A stretch of DNA of 6,156 bases from Pseudomonadota bacterium (GCA_023438115.1 JAEZEB010000205.1:1-6156); one strand, 5' to 3'. Counted from the first letter of the stretch, positions 1 to 6,156 are shown. Numbers and translations are program-made. Notes: generated by a model from the letters alone, not told the origin.

Positions 1-1
1 G

Positions 2-3000
2 CATGAAGAGATCACCACGCGCCTCAGGTACCTGTGCGACGTGGGCATCGGCTACCTCACGCTCGACCGGCAGAGCCGCACGCTCTCCGGGGGCGAGGTG
101 CAGCGCATCAACCTGACCACGGCGCTAGGCACCTCGCTGGTGAACACGCTGTTCGTGCTGGACGAGCCCAGCATCGGGCTGCATCCGCGCGACATGAACC
201 GCATCGTGCAGGCGATGCACCGCCTGCGCGACGCCGGCAACACGCTGGTGGTGGTGGAGCACGACCCCGCGGTGATGGTGTCGGCCGACCGCGTGATCGA
301 CATGGGCCCCGGCCCCGGCGAGAAGGGCGGGCAGATCGTCTTCGACGGCACGGTGGCGCAGCTGCGCGAAGCCGACACGCTGACCGGCGCCTACCTGGGC
401 GCGCGCAAGCACGTGGGCATGGGCTTCAAGCGCGCGGTGACCGAGAACACCCCGCGGCTGGTGCTGGAGGGCGCGCGCGAGCACAACCTGCAGAACCTGT
501 CGATGGAGTTCCCGCTGCAGCGCCTGGTGGTGGTCACCGGCGTCTCCGGCTCGGGCAAGTCCTCCCTGGTGCAGGACATCCTGGCGCCCGGCCTGCTGCG
601 CCACTTCGGCCGCGCCACCGAAACGCCGGGCGCGCACGACCGCCTGCTGGGCGCGGACCATCTCTCCGACGTGGTGTTCGTCGACCAGTCGCCGATCGGC
701 AAGACGGCGCGCTCCAACCCGGTGAGCTATGTCGGCGCCTGGGACAGCCTCCGCGAGATCTTCGCCAACGCACCGGTCTCGAAGCAGCGCGGCTACACGG
801 CCGCGAAGTTCAGCTTCAACTCCGGCGATGGCCGCTGCCCCACCTGCGGCGGCTCCGGCTACGAGCACGTGGAGATGCAGTTCCTCTCCGACGTCTACCT
901 GCGCTGCCCCGATTGCGACGGCAAGCGCTACCGGCCGGAGATCCTGGAGATCGTCATCGAGCGGAAGTCGGAGACCGGTGTGCGCCACCTGAACGTGGCG
1001 GACGTGCTGGACCTGACCGTGAGCGAGGCGGCCGCGCTGTTCGCCAACGACCGCGACGTGATCCGCTCATTGCAGCCGATCGTCGACGTCGGCCTGGAGT
1101 ACGTGAAGCTGGGGCAGCCGGTGCCCACGCTGTCCGGCGGCGAGTCGCAGCGCCTGAAGCTCGCCGGCTTCCTGGCCGAGGCCGCGCGCTCGGCGACGCA
1201 GAGCCGCCAGGGCGTGGCGAAGAAGGGCACGCTGTTCCTCTTCGACGAGCCCACGACGGGCCTGCACTTCGACGACATCGCCAAGCTGATGCGGGCGCTG
1301 CGCAAGCTGCTCGAAGGCGGCAACTCGCTGATCGTGATCGAGCACAACCTCGACGTGATCCGCGCGGCCGACTGGCTGGTGGACCTCGGTCCCGAAGGCG
1401 GCGACGGCGGCGGCCTGCTGGTGGCCGAAGGGCCGCCGGAGGAAGTGAAGCTGCACCCCACATCGCACACGGCGAGGGCGCTGCGGGAATACGACGGCAC
1501 GCTGGGAAGCGTCGCGGCCGAAGCCCGGCCGAAATTGGAATCTGACCCCAATTCGGGTGCGTACCTGGGCCAGCGGCCGAACGCCATCCAGATCGTCAAC
1601 GCCAAGGAACACAACCTCAAGAACCTCAGCGTCGACATCCCGCACAACAAGTTCAGCGTGATCACCGGCGTGTCGGGCTCGGGCAAGTCCACGCTGGCCT
1701 TCGACATCCTGTTCAACGAGGGGCAGCGGCGCTACCTCGAGTCGCTGAACGCCTATGCGCGATCGATCGTGCAGCCGGCGGGGCGGCCGGAAGTGGACGC
1801 GGTGTACGGCATCCCGCCGACGGTGGCCATTGAGCAGCGCCTCTCGCGCGGCGGCCGCAAGTCCACGGTGGGCACCACCACCGAGGTGTGGCACTTCCTG
1901 CGCCTGCTGTACGTCAAGCTGGGCGTGCAGCACTGCGTGAACGACGGCGCCGAGGTGCGGCCGCAGACGCCGGACAGCATCGTCGCGCAGATCATGAAGC
2001 GCTACCGCGGCCAGCATATCGGCCTGCTCGCGCCGCTGGTGATCAACCGCAAGGGCGTCTACACCGAGCTCGCCGACTGGGCCCGGCCGCGCGGCTACAC
2101 GCACCTGCGCGTGGACGGCAACTTCCTGCCGACCACCAACTTCCCGCGCATCGACCGCTTCAAGGAGCACACCATCGAGCTGCCGGTGTGCGACCTCGAC
2201 GTCACGCCCGCCAACGAGGCGCTGCTGCGCGAGAAGCTCGCCGTGGCGCTGGAGCACGGCAAGGGCATCGTGCACGTGCTGGCGCCGCTGGACGGCCTGC
2301 GCGCCGCCTTCAGCAGCGGCAGGCACGACGGCATCGGCAAGCTGGAGGTGTTCTCCACGCTGCGCGCTTGCCCCGTGTGCAGCACGAGCTATCCGGAGCT
2401 CGACCCGCGCCTGTTCTCGTACAACAGCAAGCACGGCTGGTGCCCCGATTGCGTGGGCACGGGCGTGAAGCTCACGCGCGAGCAGCGCAAGGCGCTGGAC
2501 GACACGCTCGTGGCGGCGGAAGAGCGCGGGCGCGAGCAGACCTTCGCCGAGGCCGACGTCGAGGACGTGTCCGACGAGGCCTGTCCCACCTGCCAGGGCA
2601 CGCGCCTGAATGCGCAGGCGCGCGCGGTCCGCTTCGACAAGACCGGCATCGCCGACATCGCGGCGCTGTCGGTGCGCGACGTGCGCCGCTGGGTCGAGAG
2701 CCTGCACGTGCGCGGCGTGCTCACGGCGCGCGAGCAGGGCATCGCGCGCGACCTGCTGCCGGAGATCCAGTCGAGGCTGGAATTCCTGGAGGAGGTGGGC
2801 CTCGGCTACCTGACGCTGGACCGGGGCGCGCCCACGCTCTCGGGCGGCGAGGCGCAGCGCATCCGCCTGGCCGCGCAGCTCGGCTCCAACCTGCAGGGCG
2901 TGTGCTACGTGCTGGACGAACCCACCATCGGCCTGCATGCGCGCGACAACCAGATCCTGCTGGACGCACTGCACAAGCTGGGCGACAAGGGCAACACGCT

Positions 3001-4405
3001 GGTGGTGGTGGAGCACGACGAGGACACCATCCGCCGCGCCGACCACATCATCGACATCGGCCCCAGCGCCGGCAAGCGCGGGGGGCGCGTGATCGCGCAG
3101 GGCACGGCCGACGAGGTGACGCAGGCGCAGGAGTCCCTGACGGGTCGCTACCTGCTGCATGCGATGAAGCATCCGCTGAAGCCGCGTCGCGCGATCGAAT
3201 CGATGCAGGGCCGCGAGCCGATCGGCATCCCGGTGGCCGAGACGCCGGCGCCGGTGGCCAAGGGCCGAAAGCCCAAGTCGCTGCTGGTGCGCATGGCCGA
3301 GGCCGCGGCGGCGCCCGCGGCGGACCACACGGGCGCGGCGACCCAGTTCCTGCGGCTGCAGGGCGCGGACCTGCACAACCTGGACGACGTGGATGTCGAC
3401 GTGCCGCTGCGCCGGCTGGTCGTGGTGACGGGCGTCTCGGGCTCGGGCAAGTCCACGCTGGCGCGCGACGTGCTGCTGCACAACGTGCAGATGGTCGTGC
3501 AGCAGCGTTCGACCAAGGCCGGCCGTGATGCGGATGCGGCGGGCAAGCGCCCGAAGTGGGTGGGCTGCAAGTCGCTGGCCGGCTACCAGTCCATCGATCG
3601 CGTGCTGGAAGTGGACCAGACGCCGATCGGCAAGACGCCGCGTTCCTGCCCCGCGACCTACATCGGCTTCTGGGACACGATCCGCAAGCTGTTCGCCGAC
3701 ACGCTGGAGGCGCGCGCCCGCGGCTACGCGCCGGGCCGCGTCTCCTTCAAAACCGGCGAGGGCCGCTGTCCGCTGTGCGAGGGGCAGGGCATGCGCACCA
3801 TCGCCATGAGCTTCCTGCCGGACGTGAAGGTGCCCTGCGAGGCCTGCCACGGCATGCGCTTCAACGCGGAGACGCTGGCCGTCACCTGGCGCGGCAAGAA
3901 CATCGGCGACGTGCTGCAGATGGAGGTGGACGAGGCCGTGGAGTTCTTCGCCTCCATGCCCAACATCAGCCATCCGCTGCAGCTGCTGCGCGACGTGGGC
4001 CTGGGCTATCTCACGCTGGGGCAGCCGTCACCCACGTTGTCGGGCGGCGAGGCGCAGCGCATCAAGCTGGTGACGGAGCTGTCCAAGGTGCGCGACGACA
4101 TCACGCGCCGCGGCCAGAAGGCGCCGCACACGCTGTACGTGCTGGACGAACCCACCGTGGGCCTGCACATGGCCGACGTGGAGAAGCTGATCCGCGTGCT
4201 GCACCGGCTGGTGGACGGCGGCCACAGCGTGGTGGTGATCGAGCACGACCTCGACGTCATCGCCGAGGCCGACTGGATCATCGACCTGGGGCCGGACGGC
4301 GGGACGGCCGGCGGCAAGGTCGTCGCCGCGGCGCCGCCGGAGGAAGTGGTGGCGCGGGGAACCCACACCGGCAAGGTGCTGGCGCCCGTCCTTGCCCGAA
4401 CCTGA
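2..4405 (+). CDS. uvrA: Giant tandem (double-unit) UvrA-type excinuclease ATPase, 5'-truncated by the window
   Basis: This is an UvrA-family damage-recognition ATPase of nucleotide excision repair, cytoplasmic and DNA-binding; classical UvrA loads UvrB at lesions. The frame is open from base 2 to TGA 4403-4405 (1467 residues visible, no start seen). Numbering visible residues from base 2, the first unit shows LSGGE at 28-35, Walker B FVLDEPSIGLH 51-61, switch VVVEHD 83-88, Walker A GVSGSGKSS 180-188, zinc module CPTC 279-282/CPDC 302-305, LSGGE 377-381, FDEPTTGLH 414-422 and IEHN 446-449. The second unit shows Walker A GVSGSGKST 556-564, a UvrB-binding-like region about 645-768, CPVC 790-793/CPDC 814-817, CPTC 861-864, LSGGE 946-950, LDEPTIGLH 971-979, VVVEHD 1001-1006, Walker A 1144-1152, CPLC 1256-1259/CEAC 1279-1282, LSGGE 1346-1350, LDEPTVGLH 1381-1389 and IEHD 1413-1416. 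Ordinary UvrA is about 940 residues, so the whole protein is probably near 1900, matching the large double UvrAs (class III) known in some proteobacteria. The second unit has a much reduced insertion domain. Whether it replaces or supplements a normal UvrA cannot be seen; its promoter and any SOS box lie upstream. Confidence 0.93.
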   Translation, partial: HEEITTRLRYLCDVGIGYLTLDRQSRTLSGGEVQRINLTTALGTSLVNTLFVLDEPSIGLHPRDMNRIVQAMHRLRDAGNTLVVVEHDPAVMVSADRVIDMGPGPGEKGGQIVFDGTVAQLREADTLTGAYLGARKHVGMGFKRAVTENTPRLVLEGAREHNLQNLSMEFPLQRLVVVTGVSGSGKSSLVQDILAPGLLRHFGRATETPGAHDRLLGADHLSDVVFVDQSPIGKTARSNPVSYVGAWDSLREIFANAPVSKQRGYTAAKFSFNSGDGRCPTCGGSGYEHVEMQFLSDVYLRCPDCDGKRYRPEILEIVIERKSETGVRHLNVADVLDLTVSEAAALFANDRDVIRSLQPIVDVGLEYVKLGQPVPTLSGGESQRLKLAGFLAEAARSATQSRQGVAKKGTLFLFDEPTTGLHFDDIAKLMRALRKLLEGGNSLIVIEHNLDVIRAADWLVDLGPEGGDGGGLLVAEGPPEEVKLHPTSHTARALREYDGTLGSVAAEARPKLESDPNSGAYLGQRPNAIQIVNAKEHNLKNLSVDIPHNKFSVITGVSGSGKSTLAFDILFNEGQRRYLESLNAYARSIVQPAGRPEVDAVYGIPPTVAIEQRLSRGGRKSTVGTTTEVWHFLRLLYVKLGVQHCVNDGAEVRPQTPDSIVAQIMKRYRGQHIGLLAPLVINRKGVYTELADWARPRGYTHLRVDGNFLPTTNFPRIDRFKEHTIELPVCDLDVTPANEALLREKLAVALEHGKGIVHVLAPLDGLRAAFSSGRHDGIGKLEVFSTLRACPVCSTSYPELDPRLFSYNSKHGWCPDCVGTGVKLTREQRKALDDTLVAAEERGREQTFAEADVEDVSDEACPTCQGTRLNAQARAVRFDKTGIADIAALSVRDVRRWVESLHVRGVLTAREQGIARDLLPEIQSRLEFLEEVGLGYLTLDRGAPTLSGGEAQRIRLAAQLGSNLQGVCYVLDEPTIGLHARDNQILLDALHKLGDKGNTLVVVEHDEDTIRRADHIIDIGPSAGKRGGRVIAQGTADEVTQAQESLTGRYLLHAMKHPLKPRRAIESMQGREPIGIPVAETPAPVAKGRKPKSLLVRMAEAAAAPAADHTGAATQFLRLQGADLHNLDDVDVDVPLRRLVVVTGVSGSGKSTLARDVLLHNVQMVVQQRSTKAGRDADAAGKRPKWVGCKSLAGYQSIDRVLEVDQTPIGKTPRSCPATYIGFWDTIRKLFADTLEARARGYAPGRVSFKTGEGRCPLCEGQGMRTIAMSFLPDVKVPCEACHGMRFNAETLAVTWRGKNIGDVLQMEVDEAVEFFASMPNISHPLQLLRDVGLGYLTLGQPSPTLSGGEAQRIKLVTELSKVRDDITRRGQKAPHTLYVLDEPTVGLHMADVEKLIRVLHRLVDGGHSVVVIEHDLDVIAEADWIIDLGPDGGTAGGKVVAAAPPEEVVARGTHTGKVLAPVLART
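236..265 (+). repeat. 30-bp exact direct repeat shared by the two UvrA units (second copy 2990-3019)
   Basis: Bases 236-265 are identical to 2990-3019. Both encode Gly-Asn-Thr-Leu-Val-Val-Val-Glu-His-Asp, the switch-histidine segment of NBD-I in the first and second UvrA units. A second exact match of 26 bp links the Walker A regions at 1673-1698 and 3437-3462. These are homologous positions of duplicated domains, not an inserted element. They support the tandem-unit reading and are potential sites for internal recombination. Confidence 0.85.
1531..1554. repeat. REP-like imperfect palindrome inside the uvrA inter-unit linker
   Basis: AATTGG (1533-1538) and CCAATT (1548-1553) form perfect 6-bp inverted arms around a 9-nt centre AATCTGACC, in which TC and GA (1541-1542/1544-1545) can also pair. 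The stretch is AT-rich against a strongly GC-rich gene. It is read in frame as Lys-Leu-Glu-Ser-Asp-Pro-Asn-Ser (visible residues 511-518), exactly in the linker between the two UvrA units. Its core GGAATCTGACCCC resembles a dispersed short repeat that I recall from betaproteobacterial intergenic regions, but that is memory and was not searched. It could also be a chance palindrome. Confidence 0.5.
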
Positions 4406-4450
4406 CGGGGCGCGCCGCGGGCGACGAGTAGTTCACGGACTGAAGCATGC

Positions 4451-4470
4451 ATCGGGGGTTTTCCCCTGAT
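4451..4470 (+). terminator. Hairpin after uvrA, possible terminator without a U-tract
   Basis: The 4451-4458 arm (ATCGGGGG) pairs with 4463-4470 (CCCCTGAT) through eight base pairs, one of them G-U, closing a TTTT loop. It begins 46 nt after the uvrA stop. The following bases, CCGCTTTAGG, do not form a clear U-run on either strand, so a canonical intrinsic terminator is not established. It could instead stabilise the uvrA mRNA 3' end. Confidence 0.4.
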
Positions 4471-4495
4471 CCGCTTTAGGCAAACGGCTTATGGT
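4466..4495 (+). promoter_or_regulatory. Weak candidate sigma-70 promoter for the binding-protein gene
   Basis: TATGGT (4490-4495) matches the -10 consensus at four of six positions. CTGATC (4466-4471), 18 bp upstream, keeps only the central TGA of TTGACA. The surroundings are the most AT-rich stretch between the two genes, and a start near 4502 would give a leader of about 45 nt containing the inverted repeat at 4508-4528 and the ribosome binding site. The -35 match is poor, so an activator-dependent promoter or no promoter here is equally possible. Confidence 0.22.
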
Positions 4496-4507
4496 CACCT
4501 TGGGCCG

Positions 4508-4528
4508 ATCGTTCAGCCGATGAACGAT
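4508..4528. promoter_or_regulatory. Perfect 8-bp inverted repeat, candidate operator
   Basis: ATCGTTCA (4508-4515) and TGAACGAT (4521-4528) are exact reverse complements separated by five bases (GCCGA). The repeat sits just downstream of the candidate -10 and 6 nt before the Shine-Dalgarno sequence, a position where a dimeric repressor (TetR-like spacing) could block transcription, or where an RNA hairpin could affect ribosome access. No regulator gene is in the window, so the binding protein is unknown. It overlaps an upstream in-frame ATG at 4520, which argues against that ATG being the real start. Confidence 0.45.
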
Positions 4529-4534
4529 GGCGTT

Positions 4535-4543
4535 GGGAGAAGG
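4535..4543 (+). promoter_or_regulatory. Shine-Dalgarno sequence fixing the start at 4547
   Basis: GGGAGAAGG lies immediately upstream of ATG 4547, with the GGAGA core about 6 nt from the start codon. The alternative in-frame ATG at 4520 has no purine-rich site before it and lies inside the inverted repeat. The signal peptide also begins directly with MKQR at 4547, so this site decides the start. Confidence 0.8.
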
Positions 4544-4546
4544 ACC

Positions 4547-5677
4547 ATGAAGCAACGGATCGCCGCCCTGGCACTGGCCGTGGCATCGGCCGCCGGCTGG
4601 GCGGGGGACGCGGGCGTGACCGCCACGGAAATCCGCGTCGGCACGTCGGCGGTGCTGAGCGGGCCGCTGGGCTCGCAGACGCGTGAGTACATCGTCGGCT
4701 CGCAGCTCCATTTCGATGCCGTGAACGCGCAGGGCGGGGTGCACGGGCGCCGCATCGCCTACCAGCCGCTCGACGACGGCTTCGACGTGAAGCGGGCGGT
4801 GGAGAACACGCGCAAGCTGATCGAGGAGGACAAGGTCTTCGTCGTCTACAACAACACCGGCACGGCGCAGGTCGCCGCCATCCTGCCGCTGCTGGAGGCC
4901 ACGCGCACCATCGGCTTCGGCCCGGTCACCGGCGCCACCTCGCTGCGCAGCCAGTACAACCGCTACCTGTTCCACGTGCGCGCCAGCTACGCCAACGAGG
5001 CGCGCATGATCGTGTCGCAGCTGAAGAACGTCGGCATCAGCAACGTGGTCGCCTTCTACCAGGACGACCCGCTGGGCAAGACGCTCCTGCAGGAGATCCG
5101 CGCCGCGGCGGAGCACGAGCAGATGAAGCTGTCGGCCGAAGTGAAGGTCGACCCGAAGCAGCCGGACTTACAGGCCGCGGCGAAGCAGGCGGATGCCCTG
5201 CGGCCGCAGGCGGTGATCATGGCCACGGCCGGCACCACCTTCCCGTCGTTCGTCAAGGCGCTGCGCGAGACCCGCAGCCGCCCGAGCTTCTATGGCTTCT
5301 CCATCGCCAGCGTCGACCTGCTGGCCAAGGAACTCGGCCCCGGCGCGCGCGGGATCATCCTGGCGCAGATCATGCCGTCGATGCGCAACACCTCCATCCC
5401 CGTGGTGCGCGACTTCCTGCGGCTGATGGGCGAGAAGATGCCCGGCACCAAGCCCACGCCCAGCCAGCTGGAGGGCTTCGTGCACGCGACGCTGCTGGTC
5501 GAAGGCCTGCGCCGCGCGGGGCGCAACCTCGGCACCGAGTCCTTCATCCAGGCGATGGAGAGCTCCGGCGAGATCGCGCTCGGGCGCTTCAAGGTGCAGT
5601 ACACGCCGCAGTCGCACAACGGCTCCTCCACGGTGGAGCTCGCGATCATCGACGAGACCGGCCAGCTGCGGTACTGA
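4547..5677 (+). CDS. Periplasmic ABC-transporter substrate-binding protein, branched-chain amino acid (LivJ-like, Peripla_BP_6) type
   Basis: This is a 376-residue secreted solute-binding protein that would capture a small ligand in the periplasm and deliver it to an ABC permease of the Leu/Ile/Val (HAAT) class. Residues 1-19 form a signal peptide: MKQR, a hydrophobic Ala/Leu stretch, and likely cleavage after GWA. There is no lipobox cysteine, and I see no cysteine at all in the protein. The mature part starts with the family's beta strand EIRVGTSAVLSGPLG (29-43), followed by HFDAVNAQGGVHGRRI (55-70), matching the usual NxxGGVxGR motif. The acidic run DDGFDVKRAVENTRKLIEED (76-95) is also typical of the family. 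The length fits. No permease or ATPase gene is adjacent, so it is an orphan in this window, common in Burkholderiales. The ligand cannot be told; hydrophobic amino acids, aromatic acids, amides or polyamine derivatives are all possible for this family. ATG 4547 was chosen for its Shine-Dalgarno site and signal peptide. Confidence 0.9.
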   Translation: MKQRIAALALAVASAAGWAGDAGVTATEIRVGTSAVLSGPLGSQTREYIVGSQLHFDAVNAQGGVHGRRIAYQPLDDGFDVKRAVENTRKLIEEDKVFVVYNNTGTAQVAAILPLLEATRTIGFGPVTGATSLRSQYNRYLFHVRASYANEARMIVSQLKNVGISNVVAFYQDDPLGKTLLQEIRAAAEHEQMKLSAEVKVDPKQPDLQAAAKQADALRPQAVIMATAGTTFPSFVKALRETRSRPSFYGFSIASVDLLAKELGPGARGIILAQIMPSMRNTSIPVVRDFLRLMGEKMPGTKPTPSQLEGFVHATLLVEGLRRAGRNLGTESFIQAMESSGEIALGRFKVQYTPQSHNGSSTVELAIIDETGQLRY

Positions 5678-5698
5678 GGGCGCGCCGGCGGCGGCCGT

Positions 5699-5704
5699 TA
5701 CGAT
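5699..5704 (+). promoter_or_regulatory. Possible -10 hexamer placed for leaderless transcription of the downstream gene
   Basis: TACGAT (5699-5704) matches TATAAT at four of six positions and ends 6 nt before ATG 5711, which would put the transcription start at or beside the A of the start codon. No Shine-Dalgarno sequence precedes this ATG at usable distance; the only purine run, around 5676-5680, overlaps the previous stop and is about 30 nt away. No good -35 is visible, so read-through from the upstream gene may serve instead. Confidence 0.22.
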
Positions 5705-5710
5705 GCGCCG

Positions 5711-6156
5711 ATGCAGGTCTTCTACAACGCGCACCACGCCCTCCACCGCGGCCGCCACGAGATGTTCCGCGGCGAGCTGGTGCCCTGCTTCGAGGTGCCG
5801 GACCGCGCGGACTTCGTGCTGCGCGAGCTGCAGGCGCGCGGCCTCGGCGCGGTCGCTTCCGCCCCGGAGGTGGACGTCGCCGTGCTGGCGCGCGTGCACG
5901 CGGCGCGCTACCTCGACTTCCTCTCCACCGCCTGGGACGAGTGGGTCGCGCTCGACCCGCGCAATGCCCAGCGCGACGCGCTGCCTTCCTACTGGCCGAT
6001 CCGCACCTTCCGCGCCGACGTGCTGCCGGCGAGCTTCCCGGCGCGCATGGGGCTGTTCTCGTTCGATGCCGGCTCGCCGATCACCGCCGGCACCTGGCAG
6101 GCGGCGCGGCAGGGCGGCGCCTGTGCGGCCGCCGCGGCGCAGGCGCTGCTGCAAGG
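5711..6156 (+). CDS. Histone deacetylase superfamily protein, acetylpolyamine amidohydrolase-like (N-terminal part, cut by window end)
   Basis: The first 148 residues of a class II-type deacetylase are visible, with the frame still open at the window end. Family members are cytoplasmic zinc hydrolases that remove acetyl groups from acetylated polyamines or other amides. The N-terminus follows the pattern of Mycoplana-type acetylpolyamine amidohydrolase: a start like MQVFYNAHHALHRGRHEM, then FRGELVPCFEVPDRAD (19-34, matching the family's GGELVPPFE segment), VHAARYLDFLSTAWDEW (62-78), and SPITAGTWQAAR (122-133) before the deacetylase core. The catalytic His-His pair and zinc-binding Asp/His residues should lie just beyond the window, so activity cannot be judged. 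In this frame the codons back to the preceding gene's TGA (5675-5677) include no other ATG, GTG or TTG, so 5711 is the first possible start. The gap to the binding-protein gene is 33 nt, with no terminator seen, which suggests co-transcription. Related deacetylases with other amide substrates are the main alternative. Confidence 0.85.
   Translation, partial: MQVFYNAHHALHRGRHEMFRGELVPCFEVPDRADFVLRELQARGLGAVASAPEVDVAVLARVHAARYLDFLSTAWDEWVALDPRNAQRDALPSYWPIRTFRADVLPASFPARMGLFSFDAGSPITAGTWQAARQGGACAAAAAQALLQ

Noticed and set aside
2..40. GTG at 41 as the start of uvrA
   Set aside because: The frame stays open to base 2 and the preceding residues (EEITTRLRYLCDVGIGYLTLD) match the conserved UvrA segment before the first signature, so the gene simply continues upstream of the window.
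34..1545. 503-codon plus-strand frame overlapping the start of uvrA
   Set aside because: Arg/Ala/Gly-rich translation without motifs, in a different frame from the continuous UvrA sequence; it ends at a TGA supplied by the palindrome.
1888..3528. 546-codon plus-strand frame inside uvrA
   Set aside because: Arg/Ala/Gly-rich out-of-frame reading of UvrA codons with no recognisable domain.
1067..3973. Very long open frame on the minus strand (968 codons) opposite uvrA
   Set aside because: It is an antisense shadow of a GC-rich gene: the translation is rich in His, Arg, Ala and Val with no domain pattern, while the plus strand carries clear UvrA motifs throughout.
4520..4546. Upstream in-frame ATG giving a nine-residue longer binding protein
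   Set aside because: It lies inside the inverted repeat, lacks a Shine-Dalgarno site, and would put MNDGVGRRT before an otherwise normal signal peptide.
4433..5116. 227-codon minus-strand frame opposite the intergenic region and binding-protein gene
   Set aside because: Shadow of the signal peptide and N-terminal domain; no ribosome binding site or domain signal.
5703..5705. ATG just upstream of the deacetylase start
   Set aside because: It is in another frame, reading Met-Arg-Arg-Cys-Arg-Ser with no similarity to the deacetylase family; the family N-terminus begins at 5711.
5168..6154. 328-codon minus-strand frame opposite the binding protein and the deacetylase
   Set aside because: It crosses two well-supported genes on the other strand and has the low-complexity composition of an antisense shadow.

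Overview
The window looks like chromosomal DNA of a high-GC betaproteobacterium, most likely Burkholderiales and probably Comamonadaceae (Ramlibacter/Variovorax-like). The grounds are strong G/C at third codon positions, a branched-chain-amino-acid-type periplasmic binding protein with no permease genes beside it, a very large UvrA, and a short AT-rich palindrome of a type I recall as a dispersed repeat in such genomes. The lineage is an inference from style, not a database match. All three genes lie on the + strand.

Bases 2-4405 hold the 3' three-quarters or so of one giant uvrA-like gene; its 5' end is outside the window. The visible 1467 residues are not one UvrA but about one and a half. 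First comes the end of NBD-I and all of NBD-II of a first UvrA unit (visible residues 1 to about 490). A short linker follows (about 490-525), then a complete second UvrA unit (about 525-1467). Four ABC signatures, four Walker B motifs, three visible Walker A motifs and three complete paired-CxxC zinc modules can be read. In the second unit the region that normally carries the DNA-contacting insertion domain is cut to about 43 residues. The linker between the units is partly encoded by a REP-like palindrome.

Bases 4406-4546 are a compact intergenic region. It has an 8-bp stem hairpin with a TTTT loop (4451-4470), a weak promoter-like hexamer, a perfect 8-bp inverted repeat with operator-like placement (4508-4528), and a strong Shine-Dalgarno sequence. 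Bases 4547-5677 encode a secreted solute-binding protein of the Leu/Ile/Val (Peripla_BP_6) type.

From 5711 to the window end runs the N-terminal part of a histone-deacetylase-superfamily protein that resembles acetylpolyamine amidohydrolase. It starts only 33 nt after the binding protein and in the same frame, so the two may share a transcript. A periplasmic capture protein next to a deacetylase of acetylated polyamines would make a plausible uptake/catabolism pair, but nothing in the sequence proves the ligand. There are no RNA genes, CRISPR arrays, insertion sequences or phage genes that I can support.
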